Of a DNA stretch of 64,000 nucleotides, positions 26,898-35,965 are shown piece after piece (the stretch's first letter is position 1; each line of letters begins with the position of its first letter). The stretch is from Desulfovibrionaceae bacterium (GTDB lineage Bacteria; Desulfobacterota; Desulfovibrionia; Desulfovibrionales; Desulfovibrionaceae): positions 1 to 64,000 of the forward strand of contig JAQXJC010000020.1 of the NCBI GenBank assembly GCA_029008115.1, written 5' to 3'. The notes below the pieces were generated by a model. It did no database searches. It was not told the DNA's origin and worked only from the letters and a program-made list of their open reading frames with translations. The position numbers and the translations under genes are program-made.

Positions 26898-28961
26898 TCA
26901 CTGCCGCCGCTTGAACATCTTTTCCAGCGTGACGGCATCAAGACGCAGCATGCAGGGGCGGCCGTGCGGGCAGTGTTCCCGTTCCGGCGTATCCAGCCAT
27001 TGCCGTACCAGTCCGGCGGCCTCATCCCGCGTCAGCCGCTGGCCGGCCTTGATGGCAGCCTTGCAGGACATGGAAATGAAGAGCGCCGCCAGGTCATCCC
27101 TGCGTCCGGACAGGGCCTCGCGCAGAAAGGACTGGGCTTCGCCACGCTCCAGCAGGGGCGGCAGGGCGCGGACTTCCAGCGCGCCCCGGCTGGTGCGCAG
27201 GACAAAGCCCAGCGATTCCAGCACGTCCCGCAGGGACAGCAGACGTTCTTCCTCGCTGGGATGCAGCGCCAGCGTCAGAGGCAGGGCCAGCAGCTGGCCC
27301 GCGCCGGAAAAGCCGCGTGCCCGGATGCGATGATACAGCACCCGTTCATGCGCTGCGTGCTGATCCAGCAGAATCAGTGCGCCCGCGGCATCCCGCAGCA
27401 CAAGATAGGTGTCCGCCACCTGTCCCAGATAGGAGTACGAACCGATCCGGGCCGCATCTGTGTTCCGGGCGTCACGGCCGCCGGCATTGGGGACGGACAT
27501 CGCCGGGGCGGATGACAGGGACGGTTCATCGTCCCGAGGCGTCTCCGGCTGTGCCGCAGCGGGAGCTATGCCGGAATATTCGTTGCAGTCCGGGGCGCAG
27601 TCCGGCGAGGCTTCGTACCGTGCGCAGGCGTCTTCAGCAAGCCCCTGACAGCGTCCCGGCAGAGATTCCAGCCTCCAGCCTCCCTTGTCCGCAGGCCGTT
27701 CGGAAGGGCTGCCGCGCAGAATGGGCGCGGCGTCCGCCATGCCCCAGAAGCCCTGCGGATGCCGCCGCATGCCGGAGCGGTCACGGGCTGTCGCGTGCTC
27801 TATCTCCTGTGGGATGATGAGTGGCTCCTGAGGTGCGCAGGCTGTGTCCGCTCCATGTGGTATGGGGGCTGTCGCGGCTTCCGGCGTGGGCAGCGGCAGG
27901 GACTGCGGAGAGGGCGCCGCGGCGTCGTCTTGTCCGGTGGCAGCGAGGCCGTCCGCATCCAGCGCACTGCGCACGGCAGCCAGGACGGCGGAAAACACGG
28001 CGGATTCATCGCGGAAGCGCACTTCGGACTTGGCGGGATGGACGTTCACATCCACATCTTCCGGCGGCATATCCACGAACAGGACAATCTGCGGGCAGTC
28101 CCGCGTGGTCAGGCGTCCCCTGTAGGCTTCGCGCACAGCGGCGGAGAGGCGCCTGTCCGTAACGGCGCGGCCGTTGACATAGAAATATTGCCTGTCCGGG
28201 CGCGGCTGGCTGACATGCGGCAGCGCGGCCAGTCCGTGAACGCGGATGCCGTGGCGCGTGGCGTCAAAGGGAGCCAGCGCATCCATGACAAGAGGGGGCC
28301 ATAGTCTGGCAAGGCGCGCGGACAGCGTCTGCCCGGCGGGAAAGTTGAGTGCTTCGCGTTCGCCCGCATGCAGCGTAAAGCCTGCATCCGGCCTTGCCAG
28401 CGCCAGCCGGGCCAGCCATTCCTGCGCACGCTTGAATTCCGTGGCCGGCGTCTTGAGAAACTTGAGCCGGGCGGGGATGGTGGCAAACAGATCGCAAACT
28501 TCCACCACCGTGCCCGTGTGCAGCGCATCGGGGCCGCTTCCGACCAGCACGCCATGCTCCACGGCCACATAGCGGGCCTCTCCTGTGCCGCCTTCCGGCT
28601 GGCGCGGCGCGGAGGCCATGCGGAAGCGCGACACGGAGGCAATGCTGGGCAGGGCCTCTCCCCGGAAGCCGAAGGTGCGGACGTGTTCCAGATCATCCAT
28701 GCAGGCAATCTTGCTGGTGGCGTGGCGGGTGATGGCCAGCTCCAGCTCGTCCGCCGGCACGCCCAGCCCGTCATCCTGCACGCGGATGCGCGTCTGCCCG
28801 CCGTTTTCCAGCAGGACGCGGATATGCCTTGCCCCGGCGTCGAGGCTGTTTTCCACCAGTTCCTTGACCACGCTGGAAGGACGTTCCACCACCTCGCCGG
28901 CGGCAATCTGATTGCGCAGTTCCGGCGGGAGCAGCATGATGTGCGGCTTTGTCGTATTCAT
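26898..28961 (-). CDS. mutL: DNA mismatch repair protein MutL
   Basis: 687 aa. N-terminal GHKL ATPase: NQIAAGEVVERPSSVVKE, NSLDAGA, DDGLGVP, RHATSKI and TFGFRGEALPSIASV. A long low-complexity linker (about 350-490) leads to the C-terminal dimerisation domain. It has the motifs of nicking MutLs: DQHAAHERVLYH, SCKAAIKAG and CPHGRP. However, the last Glu of the canonical DQHA-x2-E-x4-E is His here. No clear ribosome site is seen before the chosen ATG, but the N-terminus starts exactly where MutL proteins do. Convergent with serS. A Dam methylase lies 4.5 kb away. Confidence 0.96.
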   Translation of the reverse strand: MNTTKPHIMLLPPELRNQIAAGEVVERPSSVVKELVENSLDAGARHIRVLLENGGQTRIRVQDDGLGVPADELELAITRHATSKIACMDDLEHVRTFGFRGEALPSIASVSRFRMASAPRQPEGGTGEARYVAVEHGVLVGSGPDALHTGTVVEVCDLFATIPARLKFLKTPATEFKRAQEWLARLALARPDAGFTLHAGEREALNFPAGQTLSARLARLWPPLVMDALAPFDATRHGIRVHGLAALPHVSQPRPDRQYFYVNGRAVTDRRLSAAVREAYRGRLTTRDCPQIVLFVDMPPEDVDVNVHPAKSEVRFRDESAVFSAVLAAVRSALDADGLAATGQDDAAAPSPQSLPLPTPEAATAPIPHGADTACAPQEPLIIPQEIEHATARDRSGMRRHPQGFWGMADAAPILRGSPSERPADKGGWRLESLPGRCQGLAEDACARYEASPDCAPDCNEYSGIAPAAAQPETPRDDEPSLSSAPAMSVPNAGGRDARNTDAARIGSYSYLGQVADTYLVLRDAAGALILLDQHAAHERVLYHRIRARGFSGAGQLLALPLTLALHPSEEERLLSLRDVLESLGFVLRTSRGALEVRALPPLLERGEAQSFLREALSGRRDDLAALFISMSCKAAIKAGQRLTRDEAAGLVRQWLDTPEREHCPHGRPCMLRLDAVTLEKMFKRRQ

Positions 28962-29204
28962 GAGGGCAGTGTATGCATTGGCGAGACCGGAGGCAAGCGC
29001 CGGCGCGGGGAGGCAGGTCGGATTCCCGCGTGCAGGGCCCGCATGTCCGGTACGTTCCGCCGGGCCCCGGTGCCTGACGGCCTTGACAAAGGGAGGGACG
29101 CCGCTTACTTGCGGGACATCTGCATGGGCGCGCGCAGCCTGTGGCCGTCCGGGGCATGCCTGCGGAGCGTGCGCGGAGGCGGCTGCCGCGATGGAGGAAG
29201 AACT

Positions 29205-29513
29205 ATGGAAAAAAGGGTGGATGCCTTTGCCGCCGGCCTGTTGCCCGGCACCCTGAGGCGGGGCTTTGATCCCGAGCTGCTGTTTGTGGAATGCGGACAA
29301 TGTGGCGCGCCTGTCATCTGGGAGCCAGGGCAGGCTACGCAGGTGCTGGAGTCCGCCGGCGTTGATCCGCTGGAGCTGGACGCCTCCTGCCTGCTGATCA
29401 GCGAGGGCTGTCCGCTCTGCGGCAAGGCGGACAGGCAGTTCACGGTGCAGGTATGCCGTGTGGAGAGTCCGGGCGGCCGCCACCGGGGCGGCCCGCAGTC
29501 CGGGCATGCCTAG
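29205..29513 (+). CDS. Small zinc-ribbon-like protein, 102 aa
   Basis: Holds two CxxC pairs, ECGQCGAPVIW (about residue 30) and EGCPLCGKADRQF (about 68), which should bind one zinc ion. Excellent ribosome site GGAGGAAG. No catalytic domain; such proteins often bind nucleic acid or other proteins. Divergent from mutL and followed by its own terminator. Confidence 0.75.
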   Translation: MEKRVDAFAAGLLPGTLRRGFDPELLFVECGQCGAPVIWEPGQATQVLESAGVDPLELDASCLLISEGCPLCGKADRQFTVQVCRVESPGGRHRGGPQSGHA

Positions 29514-29533
29514 CGCGGAACAGCAGGAATGAC

Positions 29534-29569
29534 GCGGGACGGACTTCTCCTGAGGCCCGTCCCGCTTTT
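29534..29569 (+). terminator. Rho-independent terminator of the small zinc protein gene
   Basis: GCGGGACGG pairs with CCGTCCCGC around a 14-base loop, followed by TTTT. Confidence 0.8.
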
Positions 29570-29585
29570 CTGTGCAAAGGGTGCG

Positions 29586-30875
29586 TCAGCGCAGGTCTGT
29601 AACGCGCTTGGACTTGCTGAAGGTACGCGGCAGGGTGACAGGGTCCACCACGGCCACGTCAATGCGCGCAAGAATGCTTTTGTGCAGGCGTTCGGCCAGC
29701 TGTGCGGCCAGCGCGGCATCGCCGCCGGCGCTGTATCCCTGCTGGCGCTCCACAGTGAGCTTCATGTGATCCAGCGCGCGTTCGTCGCGTGTCAGCTCCA
29801 CGTGGTATTCCCCGCCCAGCTCGGGGAATGCGCCGATGACTTCCATGAGCTGTCCGGGATAGATATTCACGCCCCGGAAGATGATCATGTCGTCGGATCG
29901 TCCCAGGATGCGGTCGTGGCGCGGCATGGCATAGCCGCAGGGACAGACGCCGGGCAGCAGGCGGGAAATATCGTGCGTGCGATAGCGTATGAGCGGCACG
30001 GCCTCCTTGCACAGCGTGGTGACGACCATTTCCCCCGTCTCGCCGGGGGCCACAGGCTCCAGCGTCTCGGGGTTGAGAATTTCGATAAGGAACATGTCGG
30101 CCCAGTAGTGCAGTCCCTCGTGCGCGTCGCAGTCGATGGCCGTGCCGGGGCCGTACATTTCCGTCATGCCGGCAATATCGTAGCTGCTTTCAAGGCCCAG
30201 CTTCTCCTCAATGGCCAGCCGCATTTTTTCGCTGCGCGTTTCCGAACCGCAGATGACCTTGCGCAGCCTGATGCGATCGCCCAGGCCGTGGCGCTCCACT
30301 TCTTCCGCCAGCAGCAGAGCCATGGAGGCCGTGGCGCCTATGCAGGTTGCGCCCATGTCCTCCAGCAGCTGGAGCTGCATTTCCAGATTGCCCGGCCCCA
30401 GCGGAATGGTGAGCATGCCCAGCAGCTCGCTGCCCAGCTGGAAGCTTGCGCCCGCCGTCCACAGGCCGTAGCCCACGGCCACCTGCATGCGGTCGTCCGG
30501 GGTCAGGCCGGCCATTTCATAGCAGCGGGCCATTTGCAGGGCCTGCATTTCCACATCCTTCTGCGAATAGGCCAGTATCTTGCGCTTGCCCGTCGTGCCG
30601 GAAGAAGCGTGCATGCGGACGATCTGCGTATCCGGCACGCACAGCAGCGGCAGGGGATAGCCCGCGCGCAGGTCCTCCACATCCGTGGTGGGTAGGCGGC
30701 GCACGTCGGCCATGCTTTTGATGTCCTCCGGCTGGACGCCGCAGGCAGCCAGTTTTGCACGGTACTGCGGAGAGCGCATGGCCTGCCGCAGCGTCCAGCG
30801 CACGCCGGCGAGCTGCTGTTCTTCCAGCGTATCCGGGTTCACATGGGGCAGAAAGCGGTAGTGACGCTGATTCAT
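29586..30875 (-). CDS. paaK: Phenylacetate-CoA ligase family protein
   Basis: 429-residue adenylate-forming enzyme. A-motifs: MHASSGTTGKRKI (ATP loop), YDIAGMTEMYGPG, RYRTHDISRL and RSDDMIIFRGVNIYPGQ; C-terminal lysine in TFSKSKRVTDL. It would activate phenylacetate or a related aryl acid (for example indoleacetate) to its CoA ester. No aromatic oxidation genes lie nearby, so a role in reductive arylacetate or amino-acid breakdown is only inferred. Ribosome site GGGAGG before MNQRHYRF. Confidence 0.93.
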   Translation of the reverse strand: MNQRHYRFLPHVNPDTLEEQQLAGVRWTLRQAMRSPQYRAKLAACGVQPEDIKSMADVRRLPTTDVEDLRAGYPLPLLCVPDTQIVRMHASSGTTGKRKILAYSQKDVEMQALQMARCYEMAGLTPDDRMQVAVGYGLWTAGASFQLGSELLGMLTIPLGPGNLEMQLQLLEDMGATCIGATASMALLLAEEVERHGLGDRIRLRKVICGSETRSEKMRLAIEEKLGLESSYDIAGMTEMYGPGTAIDCDAHEGLHYWADMFLIEILNPETLEPVAPGETGEMVVTTLCKEAVPLIRYRTHDISRLLPGVCPCGYAMPRHDRILGRSDDMIIFRGVNIYPGQLMEVIGAFPELGGEYHVELTRDERALDHMKLTVERQQGYSAGGDAALAAQLAERLHKSILARIDVAVVDPVTLPRTFSKSKRVTDLR

Positions 30876-31079
30876 TGAAAATCCTCCCTTTGGCGCTGGC
30901 CGTGGCGGGCAAGGGCGCCGGTGTGGCGGCTCTATTGCCTTTTGCGGTGCAAGCGGCTAGAAATTCGTATCAGGCTTTGTCCCGGAGGAAAAGCCCCGCA
31001 GGGCAGAAAATGGTATCCGCCGGTCTTCCCTCCTGCCGGAGCGGCGGGCGCGGCGCAGCGCAACATGCAAGGAGTTTCC

Positions 31080-32372
31080 GTGCGTATTTTTGTCATAGGT
31101 TCCGGGGGGCGAGAGCATGCCCTCGTGTGGAAATTGCGTCAGAGTCCCCAGGTGGATCGGATTTTCGTGGCCCCCGGCAACGGCGGCACAGCCCAGGAGG
31201 CGAAAACGGAGAATGTGGCCATAGGCGCGGGCGACATCCCCGCGCTGGTGGCCTTTGCCAGAGAAAAGGCCGTAGACCTGGTCGTTCCCGGGCCGGAGCT
31301 GCCGCTTACCGAGGGCATTGTTGATGCCATGCGGGAGGCGGGCATTCCCTGCTTCGGCCCGGACAGATACTGCGCCCGGCTGGAAGGCAGTAAGTCCTTT
31401 GCCAAGGATGTGATGCGCCGGGGCGGCGTGCCCACGGCGGCCAGCGAGGTCTTTACGGACTATGCCGCGGCCCGTGCCTATGTGGCGCGGGTGGGCGGGC
31501 CGCTGGTGGTGAAGGCCGATGGGCTGGCCGCGGGCAAGGGCGTGGTGGTGGCTGCCACCACGGAGGAAGCCCTTGCCGCCGTGGACGATATTATGCGTGA
31601 CCACGCCCACGGCGCCGCCGGGGACAAGGTGGTCATCGAGGAGTTTCTCGAAGGCGAGGAAGCCTCGTTCCTCTGCTTCTGCGATGGTGAACACGCCGTG
31701 CCCCTGCCCAGCGCGCAGGATCACAAGGCTGCCTGGGACGGCGACAAGGGTCCCAATACGGGTGGCATGGGCGCCTACAGCCCCGCTCCCGTCCTGCCGT
31801 ACGCCCAGGCCGCATCCACCATGGAGACTGTCATTCTGCCCGTACTGCGGGTGCTGGCAGCCGATGGACATCCGTTCAGGGGCGTGCTCTATGCCGGCCT
31901 GATGATGACTTCCTCCGGCCCCAAGGTGCTGGAATACAACACCCGCTTCGGCGATCCGGAGTGCCAGCCGCTGCTCATGCGTCTGGAGAGCGATCTGGTG
32001 GACATCATGCGCGCCTGCGTGAACGGCACGCTGGATCAGACGCCTGTGCGCTATGACAGCCGGACTGCCCTGGGCGTGGTGCTGGCAGCGCGTGGCTATC
32101 CCAGCTCCTATCCCAGGGGCATGGAAATTGCCGGCATCCCCGCGGCGGACGCCCTGCCGGGCGTGAAGGTATTCCACAGCGGCACGCGCGTGGAGGATGG
32201 CAGAACGCTGGCTTCCGGCGGGCGTGTGCTGTGCGTCACCGCGCTGGGAAATGATCTGGCGGACGCCCAGCGCGCCGCCTATGCCGCGCTTGAGCGCATC
32301 ACCATGCCGGACAGCCAGTGCCGCACGGATATCGGCGCCAAGGGCATCCGGCGCTTGCAGGAGGGCAGATAG
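31080..32372 (+). CDS. purD: Phosphoribosylamine-glycine ligase
   Basis: Second step of purine synthesis: ATP-dependent joining of glycine to phosphoribosylamine. 430 aa with ATP-grasp marks: [61 protein letters not shown] and [15 protein letters not shown] choose the GTG start because AAGGAG lies exactly before it (protein [10 protein letters not shown]); the ATG 15 bases upstream overlaps that site. It is followed by purE with one base between them. Confidence 0.97.
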   Translation: MRIFVIGSGGREHALVWKLRQSPQVDRIFVAPGNGGTAQEAKTENVAIGAGDIPALVAFAREKAVDLVVPGPELPLTEGIVDAMREAGIPCFGPDRYCARLEGSKSFAKDVMRRGGVPTAASEVFTDYAAARAYVARVGGPLVVKADGLAAGKGVVVAATTEEALAAVDDIMRDHAHGAAGDKVVIEEFLEGEEASFLCFCDGEHAVPLPSAQDHKAAWDGDKGPNTGGMGAYSPAPVLPYAQAASTMETVILPVLRVLAADGHPFRGVLYAGLMMTSSGPKVLEYNTRFGDPECQPLLMRLESDLVDIMRACVNGTLDQTPVRYDSRTALGVVLAARGYPSSYPRGMEIAGIPAADALPGVKVFHSGTRVEDGRTLASGGRVLCVTALGNDLADAQRAAYAALERITMPDSQCRTDIGAKGIRRLQEGR

Positions 32373-32373
32373 C

Positions 32374-32874
32374 ATGCCGCAGGTGGCAATCTTCATGGGC
32401 TCCCTTTCCGATGAGGAAAAGGTGGCCCCGTGCGCGCAGGTGCTGCGCGATTTGGGCATTTCCTTCACTTTCACCATCACATCCGCGCACCGCACGCCGG
32501 AGCGCACCGTGCAGCTCATGGAAGAATGTGAGGCCGGCGGGGTGCAGGTATATATCTGCGCGGCGGGCATGGCGGCGCATCTGGCGGGAGCCGTGGCGGC
32601 CCGCACCATCAGGCCCGTCATCGGCATTCCCATTGCCGGGAATGCTCTGGCGGGCATGGACGCGCTGTTCTCCACGGTGCAGATGCCTCCCGGCTTCCCC
32701 GTGGGCACGGTGGCGACGGATAAGGCCGGCGCGAAGAACGCCGCGTGGATGGCGGCGCAGATTCTGGCGCTGAACGATGCCGCGCTGGCTGAAAAGCTCC
32801 GCGCCGCCCGCGCCGCATTCAAGGCGGACGTGGACAAAGCTGCCGCGTCCCTGCACGATAAATACGGCGCATAG
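32374..32874 (+). CDS. purE: N5-carboxyaminoimidazole ribonucleotide mutase
   Basis: 166 aa. Marks: [23 protein letters not shown] (phosphate and substrate loop) and the [20 protein letters not shown] segment, closest to class I PurE, which needs CO2 delivered as N5-CAIR by PurK. No purK is next to it. The usual GAGGAAHLPG is [11 protein letters not shown] here. Its ATG follows the purD stop by one base, and a ribosome site (GCAGGAGG) lies inside purD. Confidence 0.94.
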   Translation: MPQVAIFMGSLSDEEKVAPCAQVLRDLGISFTFTITSAHRTPERTVQLMEECEAGGVQVYICAAGMAAHLAGAVAARTIRPVIGIPIAGNALAGMDALFSTVQMPPGFPVGTVATDKAGAKNAAWMAAQILALNDAALAEKLRAARAAFKADVDKAAASLHDKYGA

Positions 32875-32903
32875 CCGTCGGCGGCGGTATGGCGCATGCA
32901 CAG

Positions 32904-32930
32904 GGAGGCTCCGGCAGGGGCCTCCTTTAT
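32904..32930 (+). terminator. Terminator after purDE
   Basis: GGAGGCTC and GGGCCTCC arms form an imperfect hairpin followed by TTTATTATAT. Confidence 0.6.
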
Positions 32931-33004
32931 TATATGGTGCTGTCGAATGTCTGCGGCAGACGGGCGGGCATGCGGGGAAGGGCCGCTGTTGCGGCGATGT
33001 CGGA

Positions 33005-33484
33005 TCAGCGCAGGGCTGCGTTGGCCCAGGCCACGAACTGCCCCATGTTCATGACATCCACACGCTTGGCATTGCCAGCCGCATAGCGCCGCTGGGCCAC
33101 GGCCTGTTCCAGCCAGTGCAGCGCCGCCGGACGGTAGCCGCCGCCGTCAATGAGAATAATGACGTGCGGCTCGGGCATGGCTTCCATGCAGTTCAGGTAC
33201 AGATAGGGGAATTTTTCATCCACACTGCCGGAAGACTGCTGCCACTTGCATTCAATGCGGAGGTTCAGCCCCAGGCGCGGCGAGCGGGCCGCAAATTCCG
33301 TGCGGCTGGTACTGCCATAGATATTGGTGAAGGGAACATTCTTCAGCAGAACATCGCCGCCATCATAGGGACTTTTCTGAAACTGCGCGTGCGACATACT
33401 GCGGAAGCCATGCTGAAGGAAGGTATATTCCACCAGATTTTCCAGGATTTTGCCCTGGGCAGTCGCCAGATTGCCCTGCGTCAT
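33005..33484 (-). CDS. Small PD-(D/E)xK nuclease, likely partner of Dam
   Basis: 159 aa. An N-terminal helix with conserved-looking Glu (KILENLVEYTFLQHGF) leads to GGDVLLKNVPFTN, TSRTEFAA (Glu63) and RIECKWQQSSGSVDEKFPYL (Glu78-x-Lys80), the arrangement of a PD-(D/E)xK active site. The following strand (PHVIILIDG) fits the fold. Its ATG overlaps the TGA of the Dam gene (ATGA), so the two are translationally coupled. I infer a type II restriction enzyme or a modification-linked nuclease; the family is not identified with certainty. No membrane or signal segment. Confidence 0.72.
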   Translation of the reverse strand: MTQGNLATAQGKILENLVEYTFLQHGFRSMSHAQFQKSPYDGGDVLLKNVPFTNIYGSTSRTEFAARSPRLGLNLRIECKWQQSSGSVDEKFPYLYLNCMEAMPEPHVIILIDGGGYRPAALHWLEQAVAQRRYAAGNAKRVDVMNMGQFVAWANAALR

Positions 33485-34293
33485 GAAAATACCGCCAGAA
33501 GTTCGGCGGCATCTCCGCGTGCCGCACCGTTGCAGCTGATGGAGCGCCGCACGGGGAAGGACAGCAGCGCCGCGCCTGCGTACAGCCGTCGCGTATCCGC
33601 AGTATCGTGATTGCTGAGGATGACGGGGATGCCCCGCGCCGCCGCCTGCCGCGCCGCTTCCGCCAGTGCGCACTGCTGCTCCATGCCGAAGTCCAGCCCG
33701 GCGTAGGCCGTGAAGCTGGCTGTGCGTGACAGCGGCACGTAGGGCGGATCGGCATAGACCACGTCGCCGGTGCGGAGCCGGGCAAAGGTGGCGGAGAAGT
33801 CCTGCGCGGCGAATTCCACGGCGCAGGAACGGCATTTTGCGCTGAAGGCGCGCATCTCCGCCTCTGGAAAATGGGGAGCGGCATAGCGGCCGAAAGGCAC
33901 GTTGTAGCCGCCCTGTGCGTTGTAGCGCACAAGGCCGTTGTAGCCATGACGGTTGCAGTAGATGAACAGGGCCGCCCGCTCGCGCAGGGATGAGGCGTTG
34001 TTAAAGGCGGCACGCAGTTCGTAGTAGCGTTCCGCCGTGTTGCTGGCAGGTGTGAACAGGGCTTTGCACCGCCGGATGAAGGCCTCCGGCTCTCTGCGCA
34101 GCAGCCGGAAGACGCCGATGAGGTCCGGGTTGGCATCGCAGAGCAGATATTCGCGGTAGTCCGTGTTCAGAAAGACCGTGCCGGAGCCGACAAAGGGCTC
34201 GACGAACCGGGCGCCCCGTGGGAATGCCGCCAGAAGGCGGGGGAGCGCCCGGTATTTGCCGCCGGGCCATTTCAGGAATGATTTCTGATACAT
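33481..34293 (-). CDS. dam: DNA adenine methylase, Dam type
   Basis: 270-residue adenine-N6 methylase. It follows E. coli Dam closely through its length: FLKWPGGK (SAM motif I), VEPFVGSGTVFLNTDYREYL, NRHGYNGLVRYN, NVPFGRY, DPPYVPLS (catalytic motif IV) and ISNHDT. The target is therefore most likely GATC. Start chosen at MYQKSFLKWPGGK. It lies 23 bp after an ahb gene at the end of the heme operon and overlaps the nuclease gene. It could protect DNA from that nuclease, or serve mismatch repair or gene control. Confidence 0.93.
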   Translation of the reverse strand: MYQKSFLKWPGGKYRALPRLLAAFPRGARFVEPFVGSGTVFLNTDYREYLLCDANPDLIGVFRLLRREPEAFIRRCKALFTPASNTAERYYELRAAFNNASSLRERAALFIYCNRHGYNGLVRYNAQGGYNVPFGRYAAPHFPEAEMRAFSAKCRSCAVEFAAQDFSATFARLRTGDVVYADPPYVPLSRTASFTAYAGLDFGMEQQCALAEAARQAAARGIPVILSNHDTADTRRLYAGAALLSFPVRRSISCNGAARGDAAELLAVFS

Positions 34294-34316
34294 GCGTGGC
34301 GCGTCACCGGGGGGGG

Positions 34317-34772
34317 CTATCCGCCCATCTGGAAGTCCACGCGGACTTTGTACAGCCTGGTTGCGGGCAGATTGAGAATTTCTATGCCCGTCCGCGCCGT
34401 GATGTCCGCCAGTGTGGCGCACACGCTTTCCCACGAGGGGCCGATGAGCGTGAACCAGATATTGTAGGCATGACGGCGCAGATAGTTGTGGGTCACGCCG
34501 GGGCAGGCATTCACAGCCTCGATGAAGGCATCCATCTTGTCATCCGGTACCTTGGCGGCGCAGAGGGTGGAGCGGAAGCCCAGCTTGGCGGACTGGAAGT
34601 TTGCGCCCAGCCGGCGGATGATCTTGCTGTCCCGCATGGCCCGCACGTGGGCCAGCGCCTCGTCTTCCGTGATGCCCAGCCGCCGTCCCAGTTCCGCATA
34701 GGGACGGGGACAGAGCGGGAAGTCCGTCTGGATGATGTCCAGCAGCTGCTTGTCTATGCTGTCGAGTTCCAT
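34317..34772 (-). CDS. Siroheme decarboxylase subunit (AhbA/AhbB family)
   Basis: 151-residue Lrp/AsnC-like protein. The N-terminal helix-turn-helix (DKQLLDIIQTDFPLCPRPYA; ELGRRLGITEDEAL) is retained, as in AhbA/AhbB, which are enzymes rather than regulators. HAYNIWFTLIGPSWE and LNLPATRLYKVRVDF match the active-site domain. With its partner it removes two acetate carboxyls from siroheme to give didecarboxysiroheme. Only one of the two subunits is present in this cluster. AAAAGGAC ribosome site; ten bp after ahbD. Confidence 0.88.
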   Translation of the reverse strand: MELDSIDKQLLDIIQTDFPLCPRPYAELGRRLGITEDEALAHVRAMRDSKIIRRLGANFQSAKLGFRSTLCAAKVPDDKMDAFIEAVNACPGVTHNYLRRHAYNIWFTLIGPSWESVCATLADITARTGIEILNLPATRLYKVRVDFQMGG

Positions 34773-34782
34773 GTGCGTCCTT

Positions 34783-35964
34783 TTATCTGCGGAGTTTCTG
34801 CGGGACGTAGGTGCACAGCGGTTCCTCGCCCATGTGATTGCCGTGCATGCTGTAGGCACGGGCGCGGCAGCCGCCGCATACCTTGTGATATTCGCAGGCG
34901 CCGCATTTTCCCTCATAGCAGTCCTGCGTGCGGAACTGCTGGAAGTATTTGCTCTTCTTCCAGATTTCCGGGAAGGGCGTCTCACGCACGTTGCCGCAGT
35001 TCAGCTCCAGATAGCCGCAGGGCTGTACCTGCCCCACGTGGCTGATGAAGCAGAAGCCCGTGCCGCCAAGGCAGCCCCGGGTAAGGGCATCCATGCCGAA
35101 GGTGGCCGGCGTGACGCTCACTCCTTCTTCATGGGCGCGCTGGCGCATGATGCGGTAGTAGTGCGGAGCGCAGGTAGCCTTGAGGTGCATGCTGGTGGTC
35201 TTGCGGAAATCGTAGAGCCAGTGCAGCACATCCTCGTATTCTTCCGCGCTGATGACCTGATCCGCCAGGCCGGAGGCGCGGCCCATGGGCACCAGCAGGA
35301 AGATATGCCACGCCGCCGCGCCGATGCGTTCGCACAGGTGGAAGATGTCCTTGAAGCTGGACAGGTTATTGCGGGTGACAGTGGTGTTGATCTGGAAGGG
35401 CACGCCGGCTGCCTTGAGATGCTCAATGCCGCGCATGGAGGCCTCGAAGGCGCCGGGCACGCCCCGGAAGGCGTCATGGCTGGCGGCGTCCGGCCCGTCG
35501 ATGGAGATGGAGCAGCGCTCCACGCCCGCCGCGCGGATTTTTGCGGCGCTTTCCGCGTCAATGAGTGTTCCGTTGGGGGAAAAGGCGCAGTGCAGTCCCT
35601 TGCCGTGGGCATAGGCCACCAGCTCATACACATCGGGGCGCATCATGGGATCGCCGCCGGTGAAGATGATGATGGGATTGCCCACTTGGGGGAAGGTGTC
35701 GATGAGCGCCTTTGCCTCTTCCGTGGAAAGCTCGCCTTCATAGGGCTCCAGGTGCGCCTCGGCCCGGCAGTGCCGGCAGGCCAGATTGCAGGAGCGGGTC
35801 ACCTCCCACGCGATGAGCTTGCAGACGGGGCTGCCGTCCTCCAGCGTGCGGGGGCCGCCCATGCCGGGATGTCCCATGCCTGCCGCATGCGCCTGCATGG
35901 GATCGGCGCCGGGATGGCCATGCGGGATGCCGCCCTGCCCGTGTTGTGCGGTATGGCCGGCCAT
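34783..35964 (-). CDS. ahbD: Heme synthase AhbD, radical SAM (Fe-coproporphyrin decarboxylase)
   Basis: 393 aa. Radical SAM cluster CNLACRHC (Cys59, 63, 66), the GGDP segment (IIIFTGGDPMMR), and a C-terminal SPASM-type region with cysteines in CLGGTGFCF, CGYLELNCG and CYEGKCGACEYHKVCGGC. It would convert the two propionates of Fe-coproporphyrin III to vinyls, the last step to heme b. The first 37 residues form an extra tail rich in His, Met and Gly (six His), without counterpart in the core fold. Start one base after the hemB stop. Confidence 0.9.
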   Translation of the reverse strand: MAGHTAQHGQGGIPHGHPGADPMQAHAAGMGHPGMGGPRTLEDGSPVCKLIAWEVTRSCNLACRHCRAEAHLEPYEGELSTEEAKALIDTFPQVGNPIIIFTGGDPMMRPDVYELVAYAHGKGLHCAFSPNGTLIDAESAAKIRAAGVERCSISIDGPDAASHDAFRGVPGAFEASMRGIEHLKAAGVPFQINTTVTRNNLSSFKDIFHLCERIGAAAWHIFLLVPMGRASGLADQVISAEEYEDVLHWLYDFRKTTSMHLKATCAPHYYRIMRQRAHEEGVSVTPATFGMDALTRGCLGGTGFCFISHVGQVQPCGYLELNCGNVRETPFPEIWKKSKYFQQFRTQDCYEGKCGACEYHKVCGGCRARAYSMHGNHMGEEPLCTYVPQKLRR

Positions 35965-35965
35965 A

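Noticed and set aside
33005-34293. Prophage remnant around the Dam/nuclease pair
   Set aside because: No integrase, capsid, tail or att-like repeat nearby; flanking genes are heme synthesis and purine genes.
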